33,878 nucleotides of DNA from Mucilaginibacter sp. (GTDB lineage: Bacteria > Bacteroidota > Bacteroidia > Sphingobacteriales > Sphingobacteriaceae): the NCBI GenBank assembly GCA_028287805.1, contig JAQBOY010000399.1:1-33878 (forward strand). Reading direction: 5' to 3'. The position numbers were made by a program, and so were the translations under genes. Positions 10,004 through 19,548 of the stretch are shown in pieces (position 1 is the first letter of the stretch; every line of letters starts with the position of its first letter). A model generated the notes under the pieces. The model was not told the DNA's origin, searched no databases, and saw nothing but the letters and a program-made list of their open reading frames with translations.

Positions 10004-12775
10004 ATGAGAAGAAAAATTAACAGATTACTTGTTTTGCCGCTGCTGTTTTGTTCGGTAATAGCCGGAGCTCAAACAGTCCCTTCGCCAAAAGAGCATTTTG
10101 GCTTTAATATAGGGGATGATTATAAACTGGCAACTTATACGCAAACCGAAGCTTATTTTAAAAAGCTGGCTGCCTCTGACCGTGCCCGGTTGGTAGATAT
10201 TGGTTTGACCGAAGAAGGAAGGCATCAATACATGCTTATTGTTTCTTCTCCGGAAAATTTAAAAAACCTGGATCGTTATAAAGAAATATCTCAAAAACTG
10301 GCACATGCCGCTGACCTGACGGATGCTCAGGCTAAAAGCATGGCCACAGAAGGAAAATCAGTAGTGTGGATTGATGGTGGATTGCATGCAAACGAAGTAG
10401 TTGGTGCACATCAGCTAATTGAAACCATGTGGCAACTGGTAAGCCGCAATGACGAGGAAACAATGAACATTTTAAAAAATGATGTTATTCTGTTAACTCA
10501 TGCCAATCCGGATGGGATGGAGCTTCTTTCCAACTGGTATATGCGGGAAGCTGACCCCAAAAACCGGAAGATGGATATTCCAAGGTTGTTCGAAAAATAT
10601 ATCGGCCACGATAATAACCGGGATTTTTATATGATGAATATGAAGGAAAGCCAGAACATCAGTCGCCAGCTGTTTGTAGAATGGATCCCTCAAATTATGT
10701 ATAATCATCATCAGTCAGGTCCGGCAGGTTCTATTCTGGCAGGGCCGCCTTATCGCGATCCGTTTAATTATGTATTTGATCCCCTGGTTGTTACCAGTAT
10801 TGACGCCGTTGGTGCAGCCATGAATAACCGGCTTAACGTGGAAGGAAAGCCTGGTTATACACAACGTGCTGGTTCTCAGTTTTCTACCTGGTGGAATGGT
10901 GGCTTACGTACAACACCCTATTTCCATAATATGGTTGGTTTGCTTACCGAAATTGTAGGAAACCCTACGCCTCAAAAAATAGCTTTAGTGCCTGAGCGCT
11001 TAATTCCTAATGGCGCTACGCCAAATCCGGTTATACCTCAAACATGGCATTTTCGCCAATCTATAGATTATTCGGTGTCTTTAAACTATGCTGTGCTTGA
11101 TTATGCTGCCAGATATCGTACTGAATTGCTTTATAACATTTATAAGATGGGTAAAAATTCTATAGAGCGTGGAAGTGGCGATCATTGGACATTTTATCCA
11201 AAATTTATTGATTCTATAAAAACTGCCTTTGCAAAGGAGAAAGCGGTAAGCGGAAAAGATAGTACAAACAATATGTCTGGTGAGTTTGCTTTTGGAAGAG
11301 AGGGTGATATTCCGGCCAAGTATTATGATCAGGTGTTAAAAAATCCGGTTAACCGGGATGCACGCGGGTACGTACTTCCTGCTGATCAAGCTGATTTTCC
11401 AACAGTAGTTAAATTTATTAATGCCCTGATGTTATCCGGGATACAGATACAAAAAGCTACTGCAGATTTCACTATAGCGGGGAAGAAATATCCAGCAGGA
11501 TCATACATTGTTAAAAACGATCAGGCATTTCGTCCGCATGTAATGGATATGTTTGAACCGCAGGATCATCCGAATGATTTTCTTTATCAGGGAGGCCCTC
11601 CAATCAAACCGTATGACGCTGCCGGCTGGACCCTCGCTTTTCAAATGGGCGTTAAATTCGACCGTATAACGGAAGGTTTTGAAGGGCCTTTTGAAAAGAT
11701 ACCTTATGGAACTATTCAATCTCCGCCTAAACTTAGTATACCATCTGTAGCTAAAGCAGGATATGTAATAAGCCCTTCTATTAACAATGCTTTTATTGCA
11801 GTTAATGATTTATTAAAAGCCGGTGTTAGCGTTTACCGTTTACCTGCTGGTGTAAGCAGCGTACCTGGTGATGGACCTGGTACCTTCTATATTCCTGCAA
11901 CGGCTCAGTCAAAAATAGTACTTGAAAAAGCAGCAGCTGACCAGGGTCTTAAAATTGCTACGGTAGCCAAAACGCCCGCCGGTGCTGTTAAAATTTCGCC
12001 TACACGCATTGCCATATGGAACAACTATGGCGGATCAATTCCGGCTGGCTGGGTGCGCTGGTTAATGGAGCAATACCATTATAATTTTGAGATGATTTAT
12101 CCGAAGGCTATTGATGCCGGTGATCTTCGTAAAAAATATGATGTTTTAATTTTTGTAACAGGCGGCATTCCTCCTGTTGGAAAAGAAACTCCGAGATTTC
12201 CTGACAGACAACCGAAGGCCGATTCTATACCTGCAGAATTCCGTCCGTTGCTTGGAAAAATAACAGCTGATAAATCTATTCCCGAACTTAAAAAGTTCAT
12301 GGAGGCCGGTGGAACTATTGTAACTATAGGAACCAGTACAAATTTGGCTTACCATTTAGGTTTGCCTGTTCATAATGCTTTGGTTGAAAAAGGAACTAAT
12401 GGTAAAGTTCACCCTCTTCCGGGAACCAAATTTTATATTCCTGGTAGTATATTACGTGCTAAATTTGATACCACAGATCCGGCTAACTATGGTATGCCTG
12501 CGGAAAATGACGTTGATTTTGACCTGAGCCCGGTATTTAAATTAGATGATGATGCAGCTGCAAAGGGTGTAAAAAGTCTTGCCTGGTTTGATACGGATAA
12601 GCCATTGCACAGTGGCTGGGCGTGGGGACAGGCGTATTTAAAAAATGGCGTTGCTGCTTTTGTAGCACCTGTTGGCACTGGTAAATTATATGCTTTTGGT
12701 CCTGAAATTACCTTCCGCGGTCAAGCTCAAAGCACCTTCCGCTTACTATTTAATCAGCTATATTTTTCTAAATAA
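10004..12775 (+). CDS. Secreted M14 family zinc metallopeptidase, paralog 1
   Basis: Signal peptide; M14 HxxE (WIDGGLHANEVVGAH), NPDGMEL, second His region (IMYNHHQSGPAG), candidate catalytic Glu region (GLLTEIVG); long C-terminal extension (PTRIAIWNNYGGSIPAGWVRWLMEQYHY..). Confidence 0.92.
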   Translation: MRRKINRLLVLPLLFCSVIAGAQTVPSPKEHFGFNIGDDYKLATYTQTEAYFKKLAASDRARLVDIGLTEEGRHQYMLIVSSPENLKNLDRYKEISQKLAHAADLTDAQAKSMATEGKSVVWIDGGLHANEVVGAHQLIETMWQLVSRNDEETMNILKNDVILLTHANPDGMELLSNWYMREADPKNRKMDIPRLFEKYIGHDNNRDFYMMNMKESQNISRQLFVEWIPQIMYNHHQSGPAGSILAGPPYRDPFNYVFDPLVVTSIDAVGAAMNNRLNVEGKPGYTQRAGSQFSTWWNGGLRTTPYFHNMVGLLTEIVGNPTPQKIALVPERLIPNGATPNPVIPQTWHFRQSIDYSVSLNYAVLDYAARYRTELLYNIYKMGKNSIERGSGDHWTFYPKFIDSIKTAFAKEKAVSGKDSTNNMSGEFAFGREGDIPAKYYDQVLKNPVNRDARGYVLPADQADFPTVVKFINALMLSGIQIQKATADFTIAGKKYPAGSYIVKNDQAFRPHVMDMFEPQDHPNDFLYQGGPPIKPYDAAGWTLAFQMGVKFDRITEGFEGPFEKIPYGTIQSPPKLSIPSVAKAGYVISPSINNAFIAVNDLLKAGVSVYRLPAGVSSVPGDGPGTFYIPATAQSKIVLEKAAADQGLKIATVAKTPAGAVKISPTRIAIWNNYGGSIPAGWVRWLMEQYHYNFEMIYPKAIDAGDLRKKYDVLIFVTGGIPPVGKETPRFPDRQPKADSIPAEFRPLLGKITADKSIPELKKFMEAGGTIVTIGTSTNLAYHLGLPVHNALVEKGTNGKVHPLPGTKFYIPGSILRAKFDTTDPANYGMPAENDVDFDLSPVFKLDDDAAAKGVKSLAWFDTDKPLHSGWAWGQAYLKNGVAAFVAPVGTGKLYAFGPEITFRGQAQSTFRLLFNQLYFSK

Positions 12776-12897
12776 TGCAGTCAATATTTTATTAAGCTAA
12801 TTTGCCCCTATTATTAATGCCGTAAACAATTAAAATGAACAATAACACAGGATTATCAAACCTTATTTTATGACAATTATTATTAAAAATTTATTTT

Positions 12898-15684
12898 ATG
12901 AAAATTAAAATTGGTTACACATTAAGTATGATTTTATGGCTGTGTGTTTCAGTTTCTGTAGCACAAACAGTACCCTCACCTAAGAGCTTTTTCGGCTTCA
13001 ATATAGGTGATGATTATAAACTCGCAAATTATACGCAAACACAGGCGTATATTAAAAAACTTGCTGCTTCATCCAATAGAACGAAGCTGATTGATATTGG
13101 CTTTACTGAAGAGGGCAAGCATCAAAATATGATGATTGTTTCTTCTCCGGAAAATATCAAAAATTTTGAGCAGTATAAAACTATCTCACAAAAGCTTGCC
13201 CATGCGGAAGGTCTTACAGATCAGCAAGCTTTGGCTTTAGCGGCTAAAGGTAAAGCGATTGTTTGGATTGACGGTGGTTTGCATGCTACTGAAGTTGTTG
13301 GAGCACAGCAATTAACCGAGACAATGTATCAGTTAGTAAGCCGTAATGATCCGGAAACTATGCGGATATTAAACAATGTGGTTGTATTGATGACCTATGC
13401 CAATCCGGATGGAATGGAGCTTGTTTCTAATTGGTACATGCAGGAAACTGATCCTAAAAAACGGAATCTTAATATCCCAAGGTTGTATGAGAAATATATA
13501 GGGCATGATAACAACCGGGATTTTTATATGATGAACACTAAGGAAAGCACTAACATGAACAGGCAGCTATTCCTGGAATGGTTTCCGCAAATTATGTATA
13601 ATCATCATCAGCGTGGTCCTGAAGGTTCTGTACTTGCAGGCCCTCCGTATCGTGATCCATTTAATTATGTGTTTGATCCATTAATGATTACCGGAATTGA
13701 TGCGCTTGGGGCAGCAATGTATAGCCGCCTTAATGTAGAAGGTAAACCCGGATATACCCGGTTAACCGGCTCAAGCTTTTCTACCTGGTATAATGGTGGT
13801 TTACGTACGACTACTCAATTTCATAACATGATAGGTTTGCTGACTGAAATTATTGGCGGACCTACACCGGAAAAAATACCGGTTGTTCCACAGCGCCTTA
13901 TTCCTAACGGAGCTACACCTAATCCGATATTACCTCAAAGTGTATGGCATTTCCGTCAATCTATAGATTATTCTGTATCACTAAATTATTCGGTATTGGA
14001 TTATGCAGCGCGTCAGTATGATGAAGTTCTTTTCAATATCTACCGTATGGGTAAAAACTCTATTGAGCGGGGCAGTAAAGATAACTGGACATTATCACCT
14101 AAACGCTCGGATGCCATTACTCAAGCTTTTAAAAGTGGCCAGGGTGCAGATAAATCAAGCGAAAATATGGCCGGTGATCCTTTGGGTTGGAGAACAAAAG
14201 CTACTGATATCCCGATGAAATATTACGACGGTGTATTGAAAAATCCTGAACTGCGTGATCCAAGGGGTTATATTCTTTCTGCAGACCAATCAGATTTTCC
14301 TACTGTGGTTAAATTTATTAATGCGCTTATTAAAGCCGGAATACAAGTACAAAAGGCAACAGCCGAATTTACTGTTGAAGGTAAAAAATATCCAGCTGGA
14401 TCATACATTGTTAAAACTGATCAGGCATTTCGCCCGCATGTGTTAGATATGTTTGAGCCACAAGACCACCCTAATGATTTCCTTTATCCGGGTGGCCCTC
14501 CAATTAAGCCTTATGATGCGGCTGGCTGGACCCTGGCTTTCCAAATGGGTGTTGAATTTGATAGGTTACTGGATGATTTTAAAGGACCATTTCAGCGTGT
14601 CCCTTACGGAGAAATTCAATCACCTGTAAAACAAGTTATTGCTGCTAATGCAAAAAATGGATATTTGTTAAGCTCAGCAATTAATAACTCTTTTATTTTA
14701 GTTAATGATTTACTTAAATCAGGAGTTGAGGTTTATCGTTTGCCTAAAGGGAATTCAGAAACAGGTACATTTTTTGTTCCTGCGGGCGAAAAAGCAAAAT
14801 CAATATTGGAAAAAGATGCTGCAAGTTTTGGTGTTAAAGTTGCCGGGGCTGATCAGCGCCCTGCTGATGCTACCAAGATTTCATCACTTAGAATTGGACT
14901 TTGGGATACTTACGGCGGATCAATTCCTTCGGGATGGATACGTTGGATAATGGAGCAATATCATTATAATTATGAGGTAGTTTATGCACAGGAAATTGAT
15001 GCAGGCGATCTTCGCAAAAAATATGACGTATTGGTTTTTGTTACCGGAGCTATTCCTCCAACGGCAGGAGGAGATGTTGGTCGCGGTGAGCGCCCGGATG
15101 CTCAGCCAAAGGCAGATTCCATACCTGCAGCGTTCCGCCCATGGCTTGGAAAAATTACAGCACAAAAATCTATTCCTCAAATTAAGGCGTTTTTAGAAGC
15201 CGGAGGTTCGGTAGTAACTATAGGTACCAGTACTAACCTGGCCTACCACCTTGGATTGCCTGTTCATAATGCGCTTGTTGAAAAGAACAGTAAAAATGAA
15301 GATAAACCATTGCCCGGAACAAAATACTATGTTCCAGGAAGTATACTGCGTGTAAGTGTTGACCCAGAGCAGCCGGCTGCCTGGGGAATGAATAAAGAAG
15401 CCGATATCAACTTTGATAATAGTCCGGTATTTAAATTAGATGCCGATGCCGCCGAAAAAGGAGTTAAGCCGATTGCCTGGTTTTCAACCGATAAACCATT
15501 ACGTAGCGGTTGGGCATGGGGACAGGCTTATTTAAAAAATGGCGTTGCCGGTTTTGCAGCGCCTGTAGGTGCAGGAAAACTGTTTGCCTTTGGACCAGAA
15601 ATAACTTTCAGGGGGCAATCACTGGGTACATTTAAATTGCTTTTTAATCAATTGTATTCTAATCAGCCAATTCCTTCTTACTAA
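12898..15684 (+). CDS. Secreted M14 family zinc metallopeptidase, paralog 2
   Basis: Same architecture as 10004..12775 (WIDGGLHATEVVGAQ, NPDGMEL, IMYNHHQRGPEG, GLLTEIIGGPTPEK); tandem duplicate by eye. Confidence 0.92.
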   Translation: MKIKIGYTLSMILWLCVSVSVAQTVPSPKSFFGFNIGDDYKLANYTQTQAYIKKLAASSNRTKLIDIGFTEEGKHQNMMIVSSPENIKNFEQYKTISQKLAHAEGLTDQQALALAAKGKAIVWIDGGLHATEVVGAQQLTETMYQLVSRNDPETMRILNNVVVLMTYANPDGMELVSNWYMQETDPKKRNLNIPRLYEKYIGHDNNRDFYMMNTKESTNMNRQLFLEWFPQIMYNHHQRGPEGSVLAGPPYRDPFNYVFDPLMITGIDALGAAMYSRLNVEGKPGYTRLTGSSFSTWYNGGLRTTTQFHNMIGLLTEIIGGPTPEKIPVVPQRLIPNGATPNPILPQSVWHFRQSIDYSVSLNYSVLDYAARQYDEVLFNIYRMGKNSIERGSKDNWTLSPKRSDAITQAFKSGQGADKSSENMAGDPLGWRTKATDIPMKYYDGVLKNPELRDPRGYILSADQSDFPTVVKFINALIKAGIQVQKATAEFTVEGKKYPAGSYIVKTDQAFRPHVLDMFEPQDHPNDFLYPGGPPIKPYDAAGWTLAFQMGVEFDRLLDDFKGPFQRVPYGEIQSPVKQVIAANAKNGYLLSSAINNSFILVNDLLKSGVEVYRLPKGNSETGTFFVPAGEKAKSILEKDAASFGVKVAGADQRPADATKISSLRIGLWDTYGGSIPSGWIRWIMEQYHYNYEVVYAQEIDAGDLRKKYDVLVFVTGAIPPTAGGDVGRGERPDAQPKADSIPAAFRPWLGKITAQKSIPQIKAFLEAGGSVVTIGTSTNLAYHLGLPVHNALVEKNSKNEDKPLPGTKYYVPGSILRVSVDPEQPAAWGMNKEADINFDNSPVFKLDADAAEKGVKPIAWFSTDKPLRSGWAWGQAYLKNGVAGFAAPVGAGKLFAFGPEITFRGQSLGTFKLLFNQLYSNQPIPSY

Positions 15685-15697
15685 TAATTAATTAATA

Positions 15698-15745
15698 AAT
15701 CGTTACAAAAAAAGGCCACGCACGTGGCCTTTTTTTGTAACGATT
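15698..15745. terminator. Bidirectional intrinsic terminator between convergent genes
   Basis: Perfect inverted repeat AATCGTTACAAAAAAAGGCCACG (15698-15720) / CGTGGCCTTTTTTTGTAACGATT (15723-15745). The GC-rich core is flanked by A7/T7, so it is a terminator on either strand, between the + M14 gene and the - TIM-barrel gene. Confidence 0.95.
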
Positions 15746-15836
15746 ATATCCTTAAAGTTCGTAAATAATGATTTTTGAGGTCCTGTACTTTCTCTTTTTA
15801 AGGCCTGTTTAAGCTGCTTCTTTAGTCCTGATTTTA

Positions 15837-16967
15837 TTATACCTCAGCGTTTACACGATTTAATAAGCACTTCATATAGCCAATGGTATAAGCAGTGCCA
15901 ACATTTGGTCCGCCTGCCATATTCGGAATATGGTCGGGGATGATAACACCGTCAAAATCCACACGTTTTAAGGCCTGCATAATGGTATACATATCGGTAT
16001 ATCCGTCATCAACAAACGACTCCACAAAATGCGGTAGTGGTGAGTAAATATTGCGGAAATGCACCTTGAATATTTTTTTCTGTTTGCCAAAATAATCAAT
16101 CATGCCTACTGAATCTTTGCCCAGTCTGTCGCCGCCTTCCATCCATGAACCTACACAAAGGCATATGCCTACATTTGGACTGTTGGCCAATTCCAGCGCG
16201 TGTTTATAGCCTTCAAAACTGGTGAACAAACGCGGTACGCCTGCCAGTTCAGGAATTGGTGGATCATCAGGATGTATACCTATATGTACATTGTTTTCCT
16301 CGGCTGTGGCGGCAACGGCCTGTACAAAATATTTAAAATTGGCCCAGATCTCTTCGCGGGTATACCTTCTGCCGTGGCTTAAGGGTTCATGATAAATATT
16401 TTTCTGCCACCTGCCATGATGTGGCGCGTTTTCATTAAAGTCTCTTGCTGAAGCGCCACCACGGGCAACCCCACGTACATCTGAATCCCATATACCATTA
16501 CCCATGTGAGCGTAAGTTGTATAACCAATGCCGGCTTTGCCCAGGTTACGAAGATGATTTTTGTATTCCTCTATCTTTTCATCGCGGCCGGGCAGGTTAA
16601 GCACCAATTTGTCCTGGTTATGCACGCTTTCGTTGCCAAAGCCGAATACATTTATCCCATTATCAGCAAAAAGTTTTTTACGGCTGCTGTAATATTCGGC
16701 ACTTGCCTTTTCAGGCCCTGTCCATAACACTGCCTGATCAATGCCCATCTGCTTGTAAAAAGAAAAGATCTCATCCGTAGGCTCGGGATTAATCTGCCCG
16801 GCTATCTTAATTTTTGATGGCCTGGCTACCTTTGCATTTGTTTTTGCTTCCATTTCCTGCACCTGCTCCAAAGCAAGTGGATTGGCCTGGGCGGCGCCTA
16901 TACCTGCTACTGACATTGCAGCCAGTGCAGCCCCTTTTTTAATAAAGTCTCTGCGATTATTACTCAT
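15837..16967 (-). CDS. Tat-signal TIM-barrel protein, mannonate dehydratase/sugar isomerase-like
   Basis: N-terminus MSNNRRDFIKKGAALAAMSVAGIGAAQA (Tat-like); NNVHIGIHPDDPPIPELAGVPRLF, NVGICLCVGSW, FKVHFRNIYSPLPHFVESFVDDGYTDM, VIIPDHIPNM resemble UxuA-like proteins. Confidence 0.82.
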   Translation of the reverse strand: MSNNRRDFIKKGAALAAMSVAGIGAAQANPLALEQVQEMEAKTNAKVARPSKIKIAGQINPEPTDEIFSFYKQMGIDQAVLWTGPEKASAEYYSSRKKLFADNGINVFGFGNESVHNQDKLVLNLPGRDEKIEEYKNHLRNLGKAGIGYTTYAHMGNGIWDSDVRGVARGGASARDFNENAPHHGRWQKNIYHEPLSHGRRYTREEIWANFKYFVQAVAATAEENNVHIGIHPDDPPIPELAGVPRLFTSFEGYKHALELANSPNVGICLCVGSWMEGGDRLGKDSVGMIDYFGKQKKIFKVHFRNIYSPLPHFVESFVDDGYTDMYTIMQALKRVDFDGVIIPDHIPNMAGGPNVGTAYTIGYMKCLLNRVNAEV

Positions 16968-17126
16968 AAGTTTATCATTAAGGTCTTGTCTTTGTTGTCA
17001 CCAACAAAACAACGGGTTTGTTCTCTACCTTCATTAAATTATGGCGATTGCGCCAATTTGCAAATTTGTAAGCCTTGTTGATGACAACACCAACAAGGGC
17101 GGTTACTCATAAGTTATAATTAAGGT
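16960..17126. repeat. Imperfect direct repeat of the translation-start region enclosing a cluster of small inverted repeats
   Basis: ttactcataagtttatcattaaggt (16960-16984) and ttactcataagttataattaaggt (17103-17126). Between them: TTTGTTG-TCAC-CAACAAA (16991-17008), TGGCG-ATTG-CGCCA (17042-17055), AATTTGCAAATT (17055-17066), CCTTGTTG..CAACAAGG (17073-17098). Confidence 0.8.
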
Positions 17127-17175
17127 ATTGGTATTCGGGTTATCAATAATAATTATTTTTTAGAATAAACCACTA

Positions 17176-18105
17176 TTACCAGGTTCTTTTTTCGAGTATC
17201 TTATCTATCGTTTCCCGGCTCATCTTCACTTTGTCTTTATGCTGGTCAACCCATTTGTAAAATGCCTGTTTAACTTCAGGCGTCCACTCGCTATCTATCT
17301 GGCCGGTTTTAAAACGACCGGTCTTAACCATTTCAAACCCGAAATCATCTTTAAGCGTTACAAACTCGGCGGTAGTAACTACCTGCTCCGCTAACTGAGC
17401 CGGAATAAACAGCACACCTTCTCTTTTGGCTAACACCAAATCGCCGGGCAATACAATTGTACCACCAATGCGGATGGGCGTGTTTAATCCCATTAACACT
17501 TCACTTTCTAAGAACGATGGATGAAAATCACGTACAAAGGCATTAAATCCCTTAATTTCTGATAATCCCTCCACGTCCCTCGCCGAAGCATCAAAAATAA
17601 CCCCGTTGCCTGTTTTGCTGAAGATAGAATTTCCCAGTGTGCTTCCCATTAATGTTCCGGCAGCCACTTTTCCGAAACCATCGGCTACATACACATCGCC
17701 CTTAATTAATACATCAATAGGCCATGCGTTAGTGTTGCCCGCGTGCCCCTGTTTTACACCTCTTTCCTTAATGTTTTTTTCAACGTCGGGCCGGGTTGGC
17801 ATAAACATGGCGGTAACAGCACGGCCGGTTATCACTTCATTGTTCACGGTTTTCCAGCCGCCTTCAAACTGGTTTACATAACCCAGGTTCTTCAGTGCCG
17901 TCCATGCATCGTCGAGGCCTATGTTTTTAGCTCTTGCTATCAAGTCATCTGATACTTTCGGGCGGCCATCTGCAAAACGCTCACCCTTCCATTGAGATGT
18001 TAAAAAAGTAAGTTCTTCCTTCGGAATAGTTTGTGCTGACGATGTTTCACGAAGGCAAACACAAAAAATAAAGGATAACAGGATAGTTGTTTTATTAGTA
18101 ATCAT
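17176..18105 (-). CDS. RraA-like family protein with signal peptide (possible aldolase/dehydratase)
   Basis: RraA-type motifs: GHAGNTNAWPIDVLIKGDVYVADGFGKVAAGTLMGSTLGNSIFSKTGNGVIFDASARDVEGLSEI and VLPGDLVLAKREGVLFIPAQLAEQVV; N-terminal hydrophobic signal. Confidence 0.85.
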   Translation of the reverse strand: MITNKTTILLSFIFCVCLRETSSAQTIPKEELTFLTSQWKGERFADGRPKVSDDLIARAKNIGLDDAWTALKNLGYVNQFEGGWKTVNNEVITGRAVTAMFMPTRPDVEKNIKERGVKQGHAGNTNAWPIDVLIKGDVYVADGFGKVAAGTLMGSTLGNSIFSKTGNGVIFDASARDVEGLSEIKGFNAFVRDFHPSFLESEVLMGLNTPIRIGGTIVLPGDLVLAKREGVLFIPAQLAEQVVTTAEFVTLKDDFGFEMVKTGRFKTGQIDSEWTPEVKQAFYKWVDQHKDKVKMSRETIDKILEKRTW

Positions 18106-18237
18106 ATGCTTTAGGTAATTGTTAATTTTTTCTTTTTTATATACTGCTGATGCCCTTATCCATATCAGTATTAAACCAGAAGAGCTGAAGCGCCAGTCGC
18201 GCCTCCTTTTTTGCTAACGGTTATCTTTTATAAAAGT

Positions 18238-19440
18238 TTAAGGTTTCCATCCTGCTTCAAGCGTAAGACAGGCCTGCATCATAGCACGGGCGTAAGACTG
18301 ATTATACAAATAGGATACGAACCCGCCGCTTTGATGTGTTGTATCAAACTCATTATCGCGGGGGTGCTCGGCCCATATGCCGTATTTGTATTTTGAACGT
18401 ACCAGCTCATTCATTACCGCAAGCATATTTACCTGTCCGTTATCAATCATTACTTCCAAATATTTAGTTCTTGGCGTATCTACAATAACATTGCGATAAT
18501 GTACATGATTGATCCGGTTACGGGATAGCATATATTTAGCAACTTCTACGGCGTCTTCGCCTATTTCGGTTGATACGCCACAGTCAAAGGTCATGCCGTT
18601 CGCAGGGCTGTCAACAATATCCAAAAGGTGTTTCCAATCTTTAAAGGTAGACATGATCTTCTCCGAGCCGCGGCTCATCGGCGGCGGCGGATCATTAGGA
18701 TGCAATGCCATGCGTACATTCGACTGTTCAGCTACCGGGATCACGGCTTTCAGGAAATAAGTAATACTTGCCCATGCCTGTTCCTTGGTCACAGCAGGCT
18801 CTTTTTCGGTAGGCTTCAGGTCAACCATCGCAAGATTCTCTTCTTCCGCCGTACGGGCTTTTTTATAATTCCAGTGATTATCTGCCGGATTTGGCTGTCC
18901 TTTCCGGTAATAATCATAACCAAGGTATTGAACGCCACCTCGGCCAACTACATCATAATAACCTTCTACAGCCCGGTGAGAATAAAAATTATATTCAACT
19001 ACCGGTATGCCCACTGCACCTGCTACACGCAAAGCATCCTGTACCCTTTTTATTTCTTCATCACGGCCCGGCCCGGCATGTATAATATCGCCTGAGAAGG
19101 TTACCATCATGTTAATAATCGTCAGTCCCTGTGCCTTGAAACGGTCAACAATGCCCTGGATTATTTCTTTTGTCCATGGCAGGCGCGGGCCGGTCATGTG
19201 CACATAGTCGCAGCCAAATTGTTTAATCCACTTCATATTTGATTCAGTGGCATTAGGGTTCACACTCATGGTCATTTTGGGGGTATCAGGCCCTTCTACC
19301 GGGGGCCATGCCACTTTTTTTCCCGCGGCTGATGTTGTATTATTATTAAGTGGGGAGGCGGATGCAACAACCGGGCCTATTGATAAGGCTGCCACCATCG
19401 AAGTGCCTTTTTTTATAAAGTTTCTGCGGTTATCTTTCAT
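18238..19440 (-). CDS. Tat-signal TIM-barrel protein, mannonate dehydratase/sugar isomerase-like, second paralog
   Basis: N-terminus MKDNRRNFIKKGTSMVAALSIGPVVASA; NVRMALHPNDPPPPMSRGSEKIM, GMTFDCGVSTEIGED, NHVHYRNVIVDTPRTKYLEVMIDNGQVNML parallel the 15837..16967 product. Confidence 0.82.
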   Translation of the reverse strand: MKDNRRNFIKKGTSMVAALSIGPVVASASPLNNNTTSAAGKKVAWPPVEGPDTPKMTMSVNPNATESNMKWIKQFGCDYVHMTGPRLPWTKEIIQGIVDRFKAQGLTIINMMVTFSGDIIHAGPGRDEEIKRVQDALRVAGAVGIPVVEYNFYSHRAVEGYYDVVGRGGVQYLGYDYYRKGQPNPADNHWNYKKARTAEEENLAMVDLKPTEKEPAVTKEQAWASITYFLKAVIPVAEQSNVRMALHPNDPPPPMSRGSEKIMSTFKDWKHLLDIVDSPANGMTFDCGVSTEIGEDAVEVAKYMLSRNRINHVHYRNVIVDTPRTKYLEVMIDNGQVNMLAVMNELVRSKYKYGIWAEHPRDNEFDTTHQSGGFVSYLYNQSYARAMMQACLTLEAGWKP

Positions 19441-19548
19441 AACTAAGTTTTTTTGGTCGCGTTAAATATACTCAATATTAAAAAGAAGTAATATGGTCAG
19501 CAGATTGTTACAATACAGGCAATAGGTCTTTATTAATTAAATAATATT

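Noticed and set aside
12097-15196. Multiple short ORFs on both strands within the M14 genes
   Set aside because: Shadow frames of long, motif-supported peptidase CDSs.
18186-18210. AAGCGC-CAGTC-GCGCCT followed by a T-run, considered as a terminator
   Set aside because: T-run is on the + strand while both flanking genes are on -, and the stem is only 6 bp with a wobble.
18628-19095. 155-aa + ORF and neighbouring antisense ORFs (18509..18760, 18891..19085, 19007..19207)
   Set aside because: Fully antisense to the well-supported TIM-barrel CDS 18238..19440; composition looks like shadow translation.
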